From NCBI GenBank assembly GCA_040903745.1, contig JBBDUV010000074.1:1-64000 (forward strand): a DNA stretch of 64,000 nucleotides, given 5' to 3'. Each line of letters begins with the position of its first letter. Position 1 is the stretch's first letter. Origin of the DNA: M55B112 sp040903745. GTDB taxonomy: Bacteria; Bacteroidota; Bacteroidia; Bacteroidales; GCA-2748055. Both the position numbers and the translations under genes were made by a program. The notes beneath the pieces were generated by a model. It was not told the origin of the DNA. It made no database searches and was given only the letters and a program-made list of their open reading frames with translations. Positions 26,875 to 36,287 of this stretch are shown piece after piece.

Positions 26875-27917
26875 ATTCCGTTTTTTAGAGAATTCAGAAT
26901 CTCCCTTATTGAAAATTCTGCCATACAAATTACCTCATCACTCGCACCGTAGTATACCATAAGCCTGTCACCCTCTGCAATATGTCCGTTTGTAAAGATT
27001 ACGTTCCCGAAAAAGCCGGTACGTTCATATTCGGCTGTAGGTTCCATGATGGGTTTGCTGCTTCTTGCAAGGACCCTGGCAGGATCATGAAGGTCCAGTA
27101 ACAGGGCGCCCAGGCAATAGCGATTCTGGTGATCGGCCCCATGATAAATTTCAAGCCATCCCTTGCTGGTCCTGATGGGAGCTGCACCTGCACCTACCCT
27201 GGCACTATCCCACCAGTTTTCCCTGGTAGTAACCAGGCAACGGTGGTTCCCCCAATGCAGCAGATCGGGTGATTCGGCAATCCAGATATAGTTACCGCCG
27301 ATTTCCGGGCTGCTGGGACGGTGAAGTGCGTAAAAACAATCATTCATTTTTTCTTCGAAAATTGCACAGTCCTTATTATGAGGAGGGAAAATCATTCCGC
27401 GACGTTCAAAATGCTTCCAGTCGCTTGTGAATATATATCCAACGCCAACACCTTCAGGAGCCACCTTGGTATAGGTAAGGTGGTAACCGTCTTCCATGGT
27501 CGTTACCCTGCAATCCTCAATTCCGAAAGTCTCCTGCGGTCCGAACCCCATGATGGGTTCATAACCATCCGCTTCCCTGAAACTAATACCATCATCGCTG
27601 CATACCAACCGGAGGTGTGACAGTGTGGTCAGGTAGTGTTTCCCCTTATAACGGATCACCCTCGGGTCTGAATCGTCCAGGTCGGGGTCATTTCTTTTAA
27701 AGCGAAGAATTTCCGCTTTCCCATCACGAAGCACAGGGAAGCTCACCTGTCCTTCTTTCTGCTCCGGTCGCTCAGCGACCCTGAGCAAGAGCCACAACTT
27801 TCCTTCAAACCTGAAGACTCCCGGATTCAACAGACATTCTATCTTCATTCCCTCCATGCTGGGTCGAATATCAGAAGGCCTTAATACCGGGTTTTTGCTG
27901 TTACGCTGTGCAAGCAT
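26871..27917 (-). CDS. GH130-family beta-mannoside phosphorylase/hydrolase
   Basis: 348 aa, no signal peptide. GH130 five-bladed propeller: LLNPGVFRFEGKLWLLLR (29-46), DPRVI (84-88), FGIEDCRVT (131-139, with the family's catalytic Asp135), NKDCAIFEEK (181-190), RVGAGAAPIRTSKGWLEIYH (240-259) and GFFGNVIF (301-308). The length is typical. Characterised members act on beta-1,4- or beta-1,2-mannosides. It is the first gene of the six-gene leftward operon and suggests the PUL's target contains beta-mannosyl linkages. Whether it is a phosphorylase or a hydrolase depends on phosphate-binding residues I did not align. Confidence 0.9.
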   Translation of the reverse strand: MLAQRNSKNPVLRPSDIRPSMEGMKIECLLNPGVFRFEGKLWLLLRVAERPEQKEGQVSFPVLRDGKAEILRFKRNDPDLDDSDPRVIRYKGKHYLTTLSHLRLVCSDDGISFREADGYEPIMGFGPQETFGIEDCRVTTMEDGYHLTYTKVAPEGVGVGYIFTSDWKHFERRGMIFPPHNKDCAIFEEKMNDCFYALHRPSSPEIGGNYIWIAESPDLLHWGNHRCLVTTRENWWDSARVGAGAAPIRTSKGWLEIYHGADHQNRYCLGALLLDLHDPARVLARSSKPIMEPTAEYERTGFFGNVIFTNGHIAEGDRLMVYYGASDEVICMAEFSIREILNSLKNGI

Positions 27918-28343
27918 TATTCTTGTGTTACAAATTCAAATGCTAAGTACGGGATTCCACTTCATTTTGATTTCTATCCTGTTCCCCCATTTGTACACCC
28001 TGTTACCAAATTTTTTGAAGCTGTTAAAAGCAGATGTATATGATAGGTATTCTTATATTGCTGATTATGTGTATATTACAGAGATGATCCTGCTGTTTCA
28101 ATGAATCAGGAAGCAATGTTGTATCATCTATACTACCCTTTTACAGGGTTCTTTACTATTAAATTGTGTTGTAAATTGCACTTGTAAACCGGGTGAAGTT
28201 AGCCCTCTTAACTGGCAGGGATGCACCCATGATCAAGTAATTTCCTGCAGGGACAGGGGTGCAACTGGCCATCTTAACTGGCAAAGCCAAACCACAAATA
28301 GCAAGAAAAAACATCCGGTTATTGTTGACCAAAATCTATTATC
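27918..28343. promoter_or_regulatory. Divergent control region of the PUL with direct and inverted repeats
   Basis: 426-bp spacer between the leftward operon and the rightward secreted-protein/regulator genes. tcttaactggca occurs at 28206-28217 and again at 28272-28283 (66-bp period). Between them, tgcaccc (28222-28228) is mirrored by gggtgca (28257-28263). This symmetric block, 60-140 bp before the rightward start, is a plausible binding site for the AraC domain of the hybrid regulator. No clear -33/-7 promoter pair was found. Confidence 0.45.
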
Positions 28344-31300
28344 ATGAGAAATTTCTTCTTTTCTGTATGTCTTATCAGCTCCCCGCTACTTTTTTCCCAG
28401 CAGATTTCAATACCGCGAATTGAACAGATGCCCGATTTGCCCCAACCATATGAGATGCGCGATTGGTTGCGCGTTGCACAACGTTACGATTCGCTGGTTT
28501 ACGATCTCTCCCTTACGGGTGATCATCTGCCGCTGACAGCCATTAACAGTGAGACTGTCAATTATCCGGAGCAGGAGAGCTACGTCATTCAGACCTATGT
28601 CGGGAGCTTCTCCCCCACTTCCGGGGAAGCCATCAATATGATCCCGTCGGTAATCGGAGCCAGCTTGTGCGGTATAGATAAGAGCAACCAATTTGGGAAA
28701 AACTGGGTGGAAATGTGCCGGGAGTTTTTCAATAAGTCAACAGGAGAGATGGTGTACCTGAACAATCCCCGGGGACAGAGTGGTCATGACTGGTGGTATG
28801 AAACAATGCCCAACATCTTCTTCTACCAGCTAAAGACATTGTATCCAAACATAGCTGATTTCGATACGCAATTCATAACGGTGGCTGACCGCTGGTATGA
28901 AGCTGTAAGGGAAATGGGAGGCAACAACAGTCCATGGAATGTTCCCGAAATGGCCTACCGGGCCTGGAACCTCCTGCAAATGGAACCGCTCACTGAAGGG
29001 GTCAAAGAACCTGAAGCAGCAGGGGCCCTGGCATGGATCTTTTATGCTGCTTATATGGAGACTGGAAGCTCTGAATACCGGATAGCGGCTGAGTGGTGTA
29101 TGGAATATCTGAACAGCCTGAACACAAATCCATCCTATGAGCTGCAACTGGCTTACGGAACCCTCACTGCTGCAAAAATGAATGCCGAACTGGGAACACG
29201 CTACGATGTCAATAAAATGCTGAACTGGTGCTTTGATATCGGTCCTTTAAGAAACTGGGGGTCCGTCACCGGCACCTGGGGCGGGCTGGACTGTTACGGC
29301 CTGATCGGGGAACAGTCAGATGGCGGTGTTGCTTATGCTTTTACAATGAATAGTTTCCAGCATGCAGCTACCCTGGCGCCACTGGTTCGCTATGACGACC
29401 GTTATGCCGGGGCGCTGGGGAAATGGCTCCTTAATCTGGCCAACGCGTCGAGGCTCTTCTACTCCGCTTACCTTCCTGGGGAAAACCAGGATGACAAAAC
29501 CTGGAGTTCGATGTATGACCCCAATTCGGTAATCGCCTACGAGGCGCTTAAGGAAACCCTCAACGGAGAGGCTCCTTTTGCAACCGGTGATGCAGTTGGC
29601 GGCGGATGGGCAGCAAGCAACCTTGCCCTCTATGGCTCCTCCCATGTAGGAATGCTCGGAGGTATTATTCAAACAACAAATATTGAAGGGGTCCTTCAGG
29701 TCGATCTCCTAAAAAGCGATTTCTACCACGATACAGCATATTCCACCTATCTCTATTACAATCCCTATGCGACTGAACAACAGGTTGAAATAGACCCGGG
29801 GGTCGATGCTTATGATGTATATGAAAGCGTCTCCAATCAGTTTATTGCCAGCGGACAGTCAGGGACTGCAACATTTACCATCCCTGCATCATCGGCTGTC
29901 GTAATTGTAATTGTACCATCCGGTTCAGAAATAAGCTATGCATATGATCTGACCATGGCCAATGGTATCGTGATCGATTACCTCAATGGCAGCATCACAG
30001 AAAATTACCCGCCCAGGATCAAATCGCTGGCTGCACCGGATACACTGGTACTTACAAGCAGTAACCACACAATCTATTGTACTGCTGAGGATCAGGATGG
30101 TGATGCATTGCAATACAAATGGTCGGCCGGAGATGGACAGTGGACTTCAGACAGTACCTTTGACTGGTCTGTCCCGGAGGCAGAAGGCAAATACCGGGTG
30201 AGCTGTGTTGTAAAAGACCCCGGCGGACTGACAGATTCCCTGAACATCAGCTTTCAGGCTGTGGAAAGAATTACTGCCGCCCCTGAAATAGTCAGCATCA
30301 CTGCTGAACCTCGGAAGGTACACCCAGGGGCCACTGTAGAACTCAGTTGTGAAGCTGCCGATATTAACAACGACCCGCTTCAGTACTATTGGAGCGCAGA
30401 TGAAGGCACGTTTCAGGGCGAAGGCAGCATTGTAACATGGACATCCCCAACCAGTGATGGCATCGTTGATATTCGCTGTGAGGTTGTGAACCTGGACCTG
30501 CTTTCAGATACCGGTTCTCTTAAGCTCCTTGTAAAAGATACTGCCTGGTCCCAGGATGGAGAACTGGTAGCCGGTTATTACCTGAATGGAAACGGACTTG
30601 ACTTCAGTAAAAATAATAACCACGGAACACCATACAGCATCACCTGGGTTCCAAATTATAAGGGTGATGCCGGTTTAGCCGCCTCTTTCAATGGGACATC
30701 CTCCAGGTTTGTAGTTCCGGACAGGGAGTATCTTAATTTTACTAGCGGTCTCTCCTTCATGTGCCGTATGAAGCCGGAAGTCAATGTGTCTGGGGAACAG
30801 TTTATCGCTTCCCACGGAAGCTGGCAAAACCGGTGGAAATTATCTCTGATCAACGACAACCAATTGCGTTTTACCATCAACGGATCAGCCGGAATAACAG
30901 ACCTGGATTCTGAAACATCCCTTCAACCAGGGACCTGGTACCACCTGGCAGCAATATACGACGGGCAGCACCTTGAGATCTATATCGATGGAAAGCTGAA
31001 CGCCTTTAAAGTCTGGAACGGGACCATCAACAAGGCAAACTATGATTTGCTGTTCGGACAAATGTTGCCTGATAACAATGCCTATAACTTCAATGGAAGT
31101 ATTGACGATATCCGGATTTACAATGCCGGCATTAAGGAGCAATTGATTGAACAGGATTACGCAGGAGCATTATCGGTCGGACCTTCAGCATTAATCAACA
31201 GTCCCTTTCTTATATATCCAAACCCTGCCAGTGAGCATTCAGAAATAAAACTGAACTTCTCAGGAATTATTCCGGAAAAAATCCGGATTTCAGAGGCTTC

Positions 31301-31451
31301 TGGGGAAACTGTATGGAGTATTGAATTTCAGGATATTAGCTTAATAAATGGATCATACCTGTTGCCGATTCATCATTTGAGTAGCGGATTCTACATCGTA
31401 TCAGTCAACGAGCATGACAAAACATACACGCAGAAACTGGTGATTTTGTAA
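28344..31451 (+). CDS. T9SS-secreted multidomain protein: paralogous enzyme-like domain, two Ig-like, LamG, sorting domain
   Basis: 1035 aa with a signal peptide (FFFSVCLISSPLLFSQ). Residues ~25-545 parallel the lipoprotein at 23853: GHDWWYETMPN (147-157), GKWLLNLANASRLF (359-372), YGSSHVGMLGGII (430-442), SDFYHDTAYSTYLYY (458-472), and the same C-terminal beta cap. Then come two Ig/PKD-like domains (~555-640 and 645-730; QYKWSAGDG, QYYWSADEG), a LamG jelly roll (~738-935; TWYHLAAIYDGQHLEIYIDG) and a type A T9SS sorting domain (FLIYPNPASEHSEIKLNF, then SSGFYIVSVNE). Probably a surface-anchored or released enzyme with a binding module. The catalytic family is not recognised. Confidence 0.75.
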   Translation: MRNFFFSVCLISSPLLFSQQISIPRIEQMPDLPQPYEMRDWLRVAQRYDSLVYDLSLTGDHLPLTAINSETVNYPEQESYVIQTYVGSFSPTSGEAINMIPSVIGASLCGIDKSNQFGKNWVEMCREFFNKSTGEMVYLNNPRGQSGHDWWYETMPNIFFYQLKTLYPNIADFDTQFITVADRWYEAVREMGGNNSPWNVPEMAYRAWNLLQMEPLTEGVKEPEAAGALAWIFYAAYMETGSSEYRIAAEWCMEYLNSLNTNPSYELQLAYGTLTAAKMNAELGTRYDVNKMLNWCFDIGPLRNWGSVTGTWGGLDCYGLIGEQSDGGVAYAFTMNSFQHAATLAPLVRYDDRYAGALGKWLLNLANASRLFYSAYLPGENQDDKTWSSMYDPNSVIAYEALKETLNGEAPFATGDAVGGGWAASNLALYGSSHVGMLGGIIQTTNIEGVLQVDLLKSDFYHDTAYSTYLYYNPYATEQQVEIDPGVDAYDVYESVSNQFIASGQSGTATFTIPASSAVVIVIVPSGSEISYAYDLTMANGIVIDYLNGSITENYPPRIKSLAAPDTLVLTSSNHTIYCTAEDQDGDALQYKWSAGDGQWTSDSTFDWSVPEAEGKYRVSCVVKDPGGLTDSLNISFQAVERITAAPEIVSITAEPRKVHPGATVELSCEAADINNDPLQYYWSADEGTFQGEGSIVTWTSPTSDGIVDIRCEVVNLDLLSDTGSLKLLVKDTAWSQDGELVAGYYLNGNGLDFSKNNNHGTPYSITWVPNYKGDAGLAASFNGTSSRFVVPDREYLNFTSGLSFMCRMKPEVNVSGEQFIASHGSWQNRWKLSLINDNQLRFTINGSAGITDLDSETSLQPGTWYHLAAIYDGQHLEIYIDGKLNAFKVWNGTINKANYDLLFGQMLPDNNAYNFNGSIDDIRIYNAGIKEQLIEQDYAGALSVGPSALINSPFLIYPNPASEHSEIKLNFSGIIPEKIRISEASGETVWSIEFQDISLINGSYLLPIHHLSSGFYIVSVNEHDKTYTQKLVIL

Positions 31452-31482
31452 GTTTGTATAATCCATTTACAAGCAGGCGATC

Positions 31483-34400
31483 ATGCAAAATCCTGTCCGC
31501 ATACTTTGTGTTATCCTCTTACTGACTCCGCTGAACCTTTTTGCTGATTCGGAGCGCAAATGGATATCGATGAACCTGAGCAATGAAGACGGCTTGTTCA
31601 ACACTGCAATCACCTCAGTTTACCAGGACTCCGAAGGCTTAATGTGGTTTGGTTCCTGGGACGGTCTGAACCGTTACGACGGAACCTCCATCCGGGTTTT
31701 TAAACCCGATCCGCTGGTTCACGGTTCCATCAGCAACAACATCATCAGGAACCTGCTTGAAGACGGGGAACAACAGCTATGGGTAATCACCAATGAAGGG
31801 ATCAACCGCTTTGAATCAAATTCACAGACTTTTGTCTCCTACTTTTCTGATAAAACATATATACCCTTCAAGGAGCAGAACCTGAAGGCATGTCCCGGGC
31901 CTGATTCCGTAATATACATTTCGCTTTTTCATTTTGGAATTTACCGCTACGATAACATTTCAGAGAGCTTTAAAATGGTTGAATTGCCTGGGCTCCCCGG
32001 TGATGCTGATAAAAGGATCATCGGCCTTGAAGGCGGAAAGAGGAATAAACTTTATCTCCTGACCGATGATGGGGTTCTGTATGCCTATCAAAAAAATGCT
32101 GATTTTGAATTGATCTATACCGATTCTGTGGGAACAGCTCCTGCCGATATACCTGGCCGGCATTGGTTTACCAGGGGTGCAAATTCCACTTCTCTTTCTA
32201 TTGCACTTGAAAACGGCGGTTTGAAAATCATTAACCTGGATTCCCGGCAACAAAACCTGGTCAGCGTTTCAGAGGAACATTTTTCTGTTACAACAGTGAA
32301 TCCTGTTCCGGGAACAGATGACTTCTGGATCGGAACCGACAACGGTTCCATATATTATCTCAAGCTTACTTCTTCTGCGCAACTCAGAAAGATGGATGAA
32401 ATCCTGCCCGATCCTTCACAAAAAAATGTGAAGATCTGGACCATCGCCCAAACAGGTGAAGACTTGCTGTGGATAGGAACCGATGGTAACGGTGTTTACC
32501 GCTATGCACGGGGTAAATCATTTCAAAACATCAGGAAGGGAGGCAGTGAAGAGCGATTGATCGGGCACAATATTGTGCGCTCTATCTTAAAGGATAAAGA
32601 GAACAATCTATGGATTGGAACCCGGGGCGACGGACTTAATCTCCTTCCGGGGAATGGAGGGAAGCGAATCTCATACAATATGGAAAACGGGCTTTCCAAC
32701 AATGCAGTACTTTCCCTCGGAATAGATCATTACAACAACCTGTGGATAGGTGTAGATGGGGAGGGCATTGATATGCTTGAAAAATCGACCGGGAAGATCT
32801 ATCACTTCCCTGAGGATTTTATCAACAGCAACGAGCAGGAATTTGGCAATGTATATGCCATATGTATGGATGTATACGGGAGAATCTGGCTGGGTACCAG
32901 TGGTTATGGTTTAGTCTGTCTCGAAGTTGACAGGGAGGGCCGGGGGAGATACCAATTGAATAAGTTTATACAGTACAGGTATAGTCCGACCGGAAATGGT
33001 TTGCGCAGTGACATAGTATACGCCATTATAGAAGAGAGCCCCAATGTGCTATGGCTTGGAACCCGGGGCGGTGGATTGCAAAGACTAAATACACTGAACA
33101 ACACCTTTGAAGCATTTGAAGTGACTGAAGCGCACCGCGAGGGGCTGATCGATAACGATATCCTTTCGCTTTGCCTTACCGATAATGAAAAACTCTGCAT
33201 CGGAACCAGCAGTGGTCTGAGCATCATGAACCTTTCTTTCAGACCCTACCAGTTTACAAACTACACGGAACGAAGCGGCTTGCCAAACAATACTGTTCAT
33301 GGAATCATGCAGGATGTAGCCGGAAATCTCTGGCTGAGCACAAACCGCGGACTCTCAAAATTTCTAGTTACTGAACAGACATTTCTGAACTTCAATAAAG
33401 CCGATGGATTGCAGAATGCGGAATTTACAGATGGTTCATTTTACAACGATACCACACACCACCAGCTCTATTTCGGTGGCACGGAGGGTGTCGACTGGTT
33501 TGATCCCCTTGAAATTGAGACAGCAAGCCATTTCCCTCAGATTTACCTGGGTGAGTTCAGACTTAACAATACACCGGTAACTGCCGGAGACACAACTGGG
33601 ATACTCACAAACAACATAAATAATACCGGTTCAATTACGTTGAAGCACAAGCAAAATTTCTTCAGCTTTTCTTTCACAACCCTGAATTATTATAATCCCC
33701 AAAAGTGTCAGTTTGCCTACTACCTTGAAGGATTCGAAGACGGATGGAATTATGTAGGCAATCAGCGAACAGCCAGCTTTACCAATGTTCCTCCAGGGAA
33801 ATACAAATTAAGAATAAAGGCAACAAATGAAGATGGCATTTATGGTGAAGAGGTTCGTGAGATCGTCATCCATGTATTGCAGCCTTATTGGAATTCACTT
33901 CCTGCGTATCTTGTATACCTGGTCCTTCTGGGAACAATGACCTCATTGGTATTACTGTTTCTAAAGCGCAGGGCAGAAGAACGCAGAAAAGCAGAAATTC
34001 AAAAAATAGAGCTTGCAAAAGCAGAAGAGATTAATCTGTATAAGTTGCAGTTCTTTACAAACATCGCACATGAGTTTCGCACACCGCTCACGCTAATCCT
34101 GGCTCCTGCAGCTGTTCTGGAAGAAGAGCTGGGAGAGAAGCGATGGATGGGGCAGTATGCACGTTCTATTTACCAGAATGCCAACCGGCTACAGAAACTG
34201 ATCACTGAACTGATTGAATTCAGAAAGGTGGAGACCAATAATATGGGACTGAAAGTCGGCAAATATGAACTCGTGCAATACATTCGTAAGTTGATCGATG
34301 CATTTAATGTATATGCCGGCATGAATAATCTTGCACTGTATTTTGAGCCTACCGGGAAGGCAATAGAAGCGTGGATCGATCTGGAAAAATTCGAAAAAAT

Positions 34401-35625
34401 ACTGATCAACCTGATCAGCAATGCGATCAAGCATACACCTCCGGGTGGTGAAGTACATGTATTGATCCATGAAAAAGAGGACCATATCAACCTACAGGTA
34501 CAGGATACGGGTAATGGCATTGTTCCTGAGATCATGGAAAAAATATTCGACAGGTTTTATCATCACGAAAGTCCTGTACACAACAGGCACATCTCGCAGG
34601 AAAGTGGCGGAGTTGGTCTTTCTCTGACCAAGAGCCTGGTTGAACTTCATAAGGGAACCATTACAGCCAATAATCTCCCGGGGAAAGGATGTGAATTTCG
34701 TGTAATGATCCCTCACAGGAAAGAAGATTATGAATCGGAGCTTGTGGAAAATATTCAGCGAACCAGCAGTGAAAAAATTGCCGTCAGGGTTGCTGAAGAA
34801 TTTTATGATCCGATTTCATTCGATACGGAGGATAAATTTTCCGAGGCCTCTCTCGGCCCCAGGGAATACACGGTAATGGTTATTGATGACAGTTTTGAAA
34901 TTTGTAATCTGGTTGAAAGTCTGCTTATTGAAAACTATAATATTATAAAAACCGGAAACGGAAAAGCAGCACTCGGTATCCTTCAACGCGAACCGGTTGA
35001 CCTGGTGATCAGTGATGTAATCATGCCTCAAATGGACGGACTTGAATTAACCAGGACGATCAAATCCGACATCAATATAAGTCATATCCCGGTGATCCTT
35101 CTAACTGCCAAAGCAGAGCTGGAACACCGGATCGAAGGCCTTGAGGTAGGTGCCGATGCCTATATCCCCAAGCCATTTAACCCCCGCCACCTTAAGGTCA
35201 GGGTTGAAAAGCTTATTGCCAATATTGAACACTTGCGGAGCAGGTTCAAAGAGTACAGTGATCCTGTTCAGGAAGAAGATCTGCTAAAGGGACTATCAGA
35301 AGGTGACCGGAAGTTGATTACCAATCTGATTGAATTTATCGAGGAGAGGATGCATGACACCAGCCTCAGTGCCGATCACCTTACCGATCATATGGCCATG
35401 AGTAAAACCCAGCTTTACAGGAAAATCAAAGCACTGACCGGACAAACACCCCATGGTTTAATCAGGCACCTGAGAATAAAAAAAGCCGCCACTGAGCTAA
35501 AAAAGGGAGATAAGACTGTTTCTGAAATCTATTATGAAACAGGTTTTAATAACCGTTCCTATTTCTACAGGTCCTTTAAAGAGGCCTTTGGTGTTCCTCC
35601 CGGCGATTATGTAAATCCGGTATAA
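31483..35625 (+). CDS. Hybrid two-component system sensor/regulator (HTCS)
   Basis: 1380 aa. Signal peptide, two seven-blade-type propeller regions (residues ~30-720), Y_Y_Y domain (~745-800), membrane helix (~807-828), HisKA with FFTNIAHEFRTPL (phospho-acceptor His863), HATPase with LISNAIKHTPPGGE (N box ~977) and DTGNGIVPEI, receiver domain (VMVIDDSFE at ~1131, phospho-acceptor Asp1178 in ISDVIMPQMDG), and AraC-type HTH (~1285-1377; MSKTQLYRKIKALTG, SEIYYETGFNNRSYFYRSFK). All key residues are present. It lies 31 bp downstream of the secreted protein and presumably senses a breakdown product of the target glycan and activates both arms of the PUL. Confidence 0.95.
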   Translation: MQNPVRILCVILLLTPLNLFADSERKWISMNLSNEDGLFNTAITSVYQDSEGLMWFGSWDGLNRYDGTSIRVFKPDPLVHGSISNNIIRNLLEDGEQQLWVITNEGINRFESNSQTFVSYFSDKTYIPFKEQNLKACPGPDSVIYISLFHFGIYRYDNISESFKMVELPGLPGDADKRIIGLEGGKRNKLYLLTDDGVLYAYQKNADFELIYTDSVGTAPADIPGRHWFTRGANSTSLSIALENGGLKIINLDSRQQNLVSVSEEHFSVTTVNPVPGTDDFWIGTDNGSIYYLKLTSSAQLRKMDEILPDPSQKNVKIWTIAQTGEDLLWIGTDGNGVYRYARGKSFQNIRKGGSEERLIGHNIVRSILKDKENNLWIGTRGDGLNLLPGNGGKRISYNMENGLSNNAVLSLGIDHYNNLWIGVDGEGIDMLEKSTGKIYHFPEDFINSNEQEFGNVYAICMDVYGRIWLGTSGYGLVCLEVDREGRGRYQLNKFIQYRYSPTGNGLRSDIVYAIIEESPNVLWLGTRGGGLQRLNTLNNTFEAFEVTEAHREGLIDNDILSLCLTDNEKLCIGTSSGLSIMNLSFRPYQFTNYTERSGLPNNTVHGIMQDVAGNLWLSTNRGLSKFLVTEQTFLNFNKADGLQNAEFTDGSFYNDTTHHQLYFGGTEGVDWFDPLEIETASHFPQIYLGEFRLNNTPVTAGDTTGILTNNINNTGSITLKHKQNFFSFSFTTLNYYNPQKCQFAYYLEGFEDGWNYVGNQRTASFTNVPPGKYKLRIKATNEDGIYGEEVREIVIHVLQPYWNSLPAYLVYLVLLGTMTSLVLLFLKRRAEERRKAEIQKIELAKAEEINLYKLQFFTNIAHEFRTPLTLILAPAAVLEEELGEKRWMGQYARSIYQNANRLQKLITELIEFRKVETNNMGLKVGKYELVQYIRKLIDAFNVYAGMNNLALYFEPTGKAIEAWIDLEKFEKILINLISNAIKHTPPGGEVHVLIHEKEDHINLQVQDTGNGIVPEIMEKIFDRFYHHESPVHNRHISQESGGVGLSLTKSLVELHKGTITANNLPGKGCEFRVMIPHRKEDYESELVENIQRTSSEKIAVRVAEEFYDPISFDTEDKFSEASLGPREYTVMVIDDSFEICNLVESLLIENYNIIKTGNGKAALGILQREPVDLVISDVIMPQMDGLELTRTIKSDINISHIPVILLTAKAELEHRIEGLEVGADAYIPKPFNPRHLKVRVEKLIANIEHLRSRFKEYSDPVQEEDLLKGLSEGDRKLITNLIEFIEERMHDTSLSADHLTDHMAMSKTQLYRKIKALTGQTPHGLIRHLRIKKAATELKKGDKTVSEIYYETGFNNRSYFYRSFKEAFGVPPGDYVNPV

Positions 35626-35805
35626 CTGTCCTGCAACTATTGACATGTACCAGGACGATCATTTATTTGTACAATAATTCAAGCCGCTTATAGTAAGATA
35701 GCAAGGGCATCCGCCGGGCAAAAGTATAACGACGAAATTTAAAACTTTTTGTAAGTTGTAAATCTTAAATGTATCCCGTAACTTGAAGAGTCAAATGTCT
35801 GGCTA

Positions 35806-36285
35806 ATGATGAAGTCAAATATAAACAGGTTAGAAATACAAAATCAAATGTCCATGAATACAAAACTCACAGGTACCCATTTGTCCATTATGCTGATCGC
35901 CGGATCGATCTGGGGATTGGGTGAGGTGGCGCTCGGAGCCGGACTGAAAAGCTGCGCGCACCTGGTGTCCGGTTCGCTCATGACCGGTGTAGCACTGTTC
36001 TGTATCGCAGTGGCACTTTTCCCCCTGGTGAAGTTCGCAACCGGCGTTCCGGCATGCGTTCACCCGGGAACCACCATTCCCCTGGCCATCTATTTCGGTC
36101 CGGTGGCCATGGCTGTTTCAGCCATCACCGTGCCCCTGGGCCTGTATACAGGCGACTGGTTCTCAAGGCGGTATGAAGACCTGGTGGCGAACATCCAGAA
36201 CAGGCTCGCTACAACCCTTCTCTCCCCCGCAACCGCAGTCGCATCCCTCGCATTGGTATTGGTTATCCGAACATTGGTCCTGTAA
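35806..36285 (+). CDS. Small membrane protein of the molybdenum hydroxylase cluster
   Basis: 159 aa (or 145 from the ATG at 35848). Four hydrophobic stretches (~29-50, 53-76, 88-115, 138-158) with GSIWGLGEVALGAGLKSC near the N-terminus and VHPGTTIPLAIYFGP in the middle. I do not recognise the family. It ends 2 bp before the XdhC-MobA gene, so it belongs to that operon. A role in transport or cofactor assembly for the molybdoenzyme is only a contextual guess. Confidence 0.65.
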   Translation: MMKSNINRLEIQNQMSMNTKLTGTHLSIMLIAGSIWGLGEVALGAGLKSCAHLVSGSLMTGVALFCIAVALFPLVKFATGVPACVHPGTTIPLAIYFGPVAMAVSAITVPLGLYTGDWFSRRYEDLVANIQNRLATTLLSPATAVASLALVLVIRTLVL

Positions 36286-36287
36286 TA

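Noticed and set aside
26875..26928. TTG start for the MFS transporter
   Set aside because: It would overlap GH130 by 58 bp; the ATG at 26874 gives the usual ATGA coupling and a normal N-terminus.
35626..35660. Hairpin gtcctg/caggac after the regulator gene
   Set aside because: Short 6-bp stem with a 16-nt loop and no T run; too weak to call a terminator.
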